Source: Herbidospora mongoliensis (GTDB lineage Bacteria > Actinomycetota > Actinomycetes > Streptosporangiales > Streptosporangiaceae). From it: a DNA stretch of 64,000 bases. How positions within the stretch are numbered: the first letter of the stretch is position 1; each line of letters opens with the position of its first letter. The position numbers and the translations under genes are program-made. The notes beneath the pieces are model-generated. The model saw only the letters and a list, made by a program, of their open reading frames with translations. It did no database searches and was not told the origin of the DNA. The stretch spans positions 62,001 to 126,000 of the forward strand of contig NZ_BBXD01000025.1 in NCBI RefSeq assembly GCF_001570545.1, read 5' to 3'. Of the stretch, positions 63,553 to 64,000 are shown piece by piece.

Positions 63553-64000
63553 TCAATGCTGCCATATCAACTCGGACGCGCGCTCGGCGATCATCACAAC
63601 GGGCGCGTGAGTATGGCCCCGGTTCAGCGTCGGCATGACCGACGCGTCGACGACGCGCAGCCCCTCGACACCGCGCACCTTCAGCTCCGGGTCGACCACC
63701 GACTCGGCGTCGGCGCCCATGCGGCAGGTCCCCACCGGGTGGTAGAGCGTCTCCGACCTGTCGCGCACCCACTGGGTCATCTCGTCGTCGGTCTTCGGTT
63801 CGGTGTACGGCTCGATCGGGCCGCTGACGTAGTCGGCGAGGGCGTCGGTGGCGCCGACCCGCTGGCAGGCTTTGAGCCCCTCGACGAGTCTGCGCACGTC
63901 GGCCGGTTCCGTCAGGTAGCGCGGGTCGATGACGGCGTCGCGGCCGTCGAGGGTGACCCGGCCCCGGGACTCCGGCTGGAGCAGCACCGCCGCGACGGTC
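63553..64000 (-). CDS. GMC oxidoreductase, N-terminus outside window
   Basis: C-terminal about 149 residues of an FAD-dependent alcohol dehydrogenase of the glucose-methanol-choline family; the frame runs off the right edge. LLQPESRGRVTLDGRD, the catalytic His in LYHPVGTCRMG and the end motif DASVMPTLNRGHTHAPVVMIAERASELI identify it. In choline dehydrogenase-like enzymes the last motif usually has an Asn near the second His. It is upstream of the P450 gene on the same strand. Confidence 0.9.
   Translation of the reverse strand, partial: TVAAVLLQPESRGRVTLDGRDAVIDPRYLTEPADVRRLVEGLKACQRVGATDALADYVSGPIEPYTEPKTDDEMTQWVRDRSETLYHPVGTCRMGADAESVVDPELKVRGVEGLRVVDASVMPTLNRGHTHAPVVMIAERASELIWQH

Overview
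The window is about 64 kb of very GC-rich DNA with strong G/C third-position bias, GTG and TTG starts, many GTGA/ATGA start-stop overlaps and long in-frame shadow ORFs. Several features point to a soil actinomycete: actinobacterial-type SOS boxes, a vitamin B12-dependent ribonucleotide reductase with nrdR, an eukaryote-like Ser/Thr kinase expansion, Tat lipoproteins and secreted polysaccharidases. The overall style fits Streptosporangiaceae (Nonomuraea/Streptosporangium-like), but this is an inference without database searches. I see no integrase, IS element, CRISPR array, rRNA or tRNA. The window reads as ordinary chromosome with accessory catabolic and signalling islands. Both ends cut genes: a GH3 beta-glucosidase on the left and a GMC oxidoreductase on the right.

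Layout. 1-2.7 kb: GH3 beta-glucosidase under a cluster of LacI-type palindromes. 2.8-7.6 kb: FtsX-like permease, NTF2-like protein, a broken ECF sigma/propeller gene and a small secreted protein. 7.7-13.9 kb: ROK regulator divergent from a sugar ABC importer (binding protein and two permeases, no ATPase) plus a glucose/sorbosone-dehydrogenase-like lipoprotein. 13.9-15.9 kb: soluble transhydrogenase and a hypothetical protein. 15.9-21.7 kb: three tandem genes, each a kinase fold, a membrane helix and an extracytoplasmic propeller; two are pseudokinases and only the third keeps all catalytic motifs. 22-28.6 kb: a second signalling operon on the minus strand, with two active kinases and a 1252-residue proline-rich membrane protein, whose extracytoplasmic ends resemble one another. 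28.8-33 kb: divergent GH31 alpha-xylosidase-type and GH42 beta-galactosidase-type enzymes, whose promoters carry the same ROK-type operator motif as the importer at 9 kb. 33.3-42.9 kb: a catabolic cluster with a sulfonate/nitrate-type ABC importer, S15/CocE hydrolase, CitE-like lyase, alpha/beta hydrolase, GntR regulator, family III CoA transferase and metallo-hydrolase. 42.9-48 kb: short housekeeping-like genes. 48.2-53.5 kb: nrdJ-nrdR with paired NrdR boxes, then a LysM membrane protein divergent from lexA across three SOS-box-like sites. 53.7-60 kb: PLP enzyme, DUF6461-like protein, secreted GH5-CBM2 cellulase and leuS with a candidate leucine leader peptide. 60.1-64 kb: proline-rich membrane protein, cytochrome P450 and GMC oxidoreductase.

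How it works together. The glycosidases (GH3, GH31, GH42, GH5) and the importer suggest use of plant polysaccharide, possibly xyloglucan, with the ROK protein as a shared sugar-responsive repressor. The two kinase operons look like membrane sensors with different extracytoplasmic domains. The SsuABC-CocE-CitE-CoA transferase group looks like an acid-catabolism regulon bounded by similar candidate GntR sites. The strongest candidates for undescribed biology are the pseudokinase-pseudokinase-kinase trio with its 25-residue-periodic threonine motif, the ROK regulon, the paired 27-bp operators at 46.0 kb and the leuS leader.
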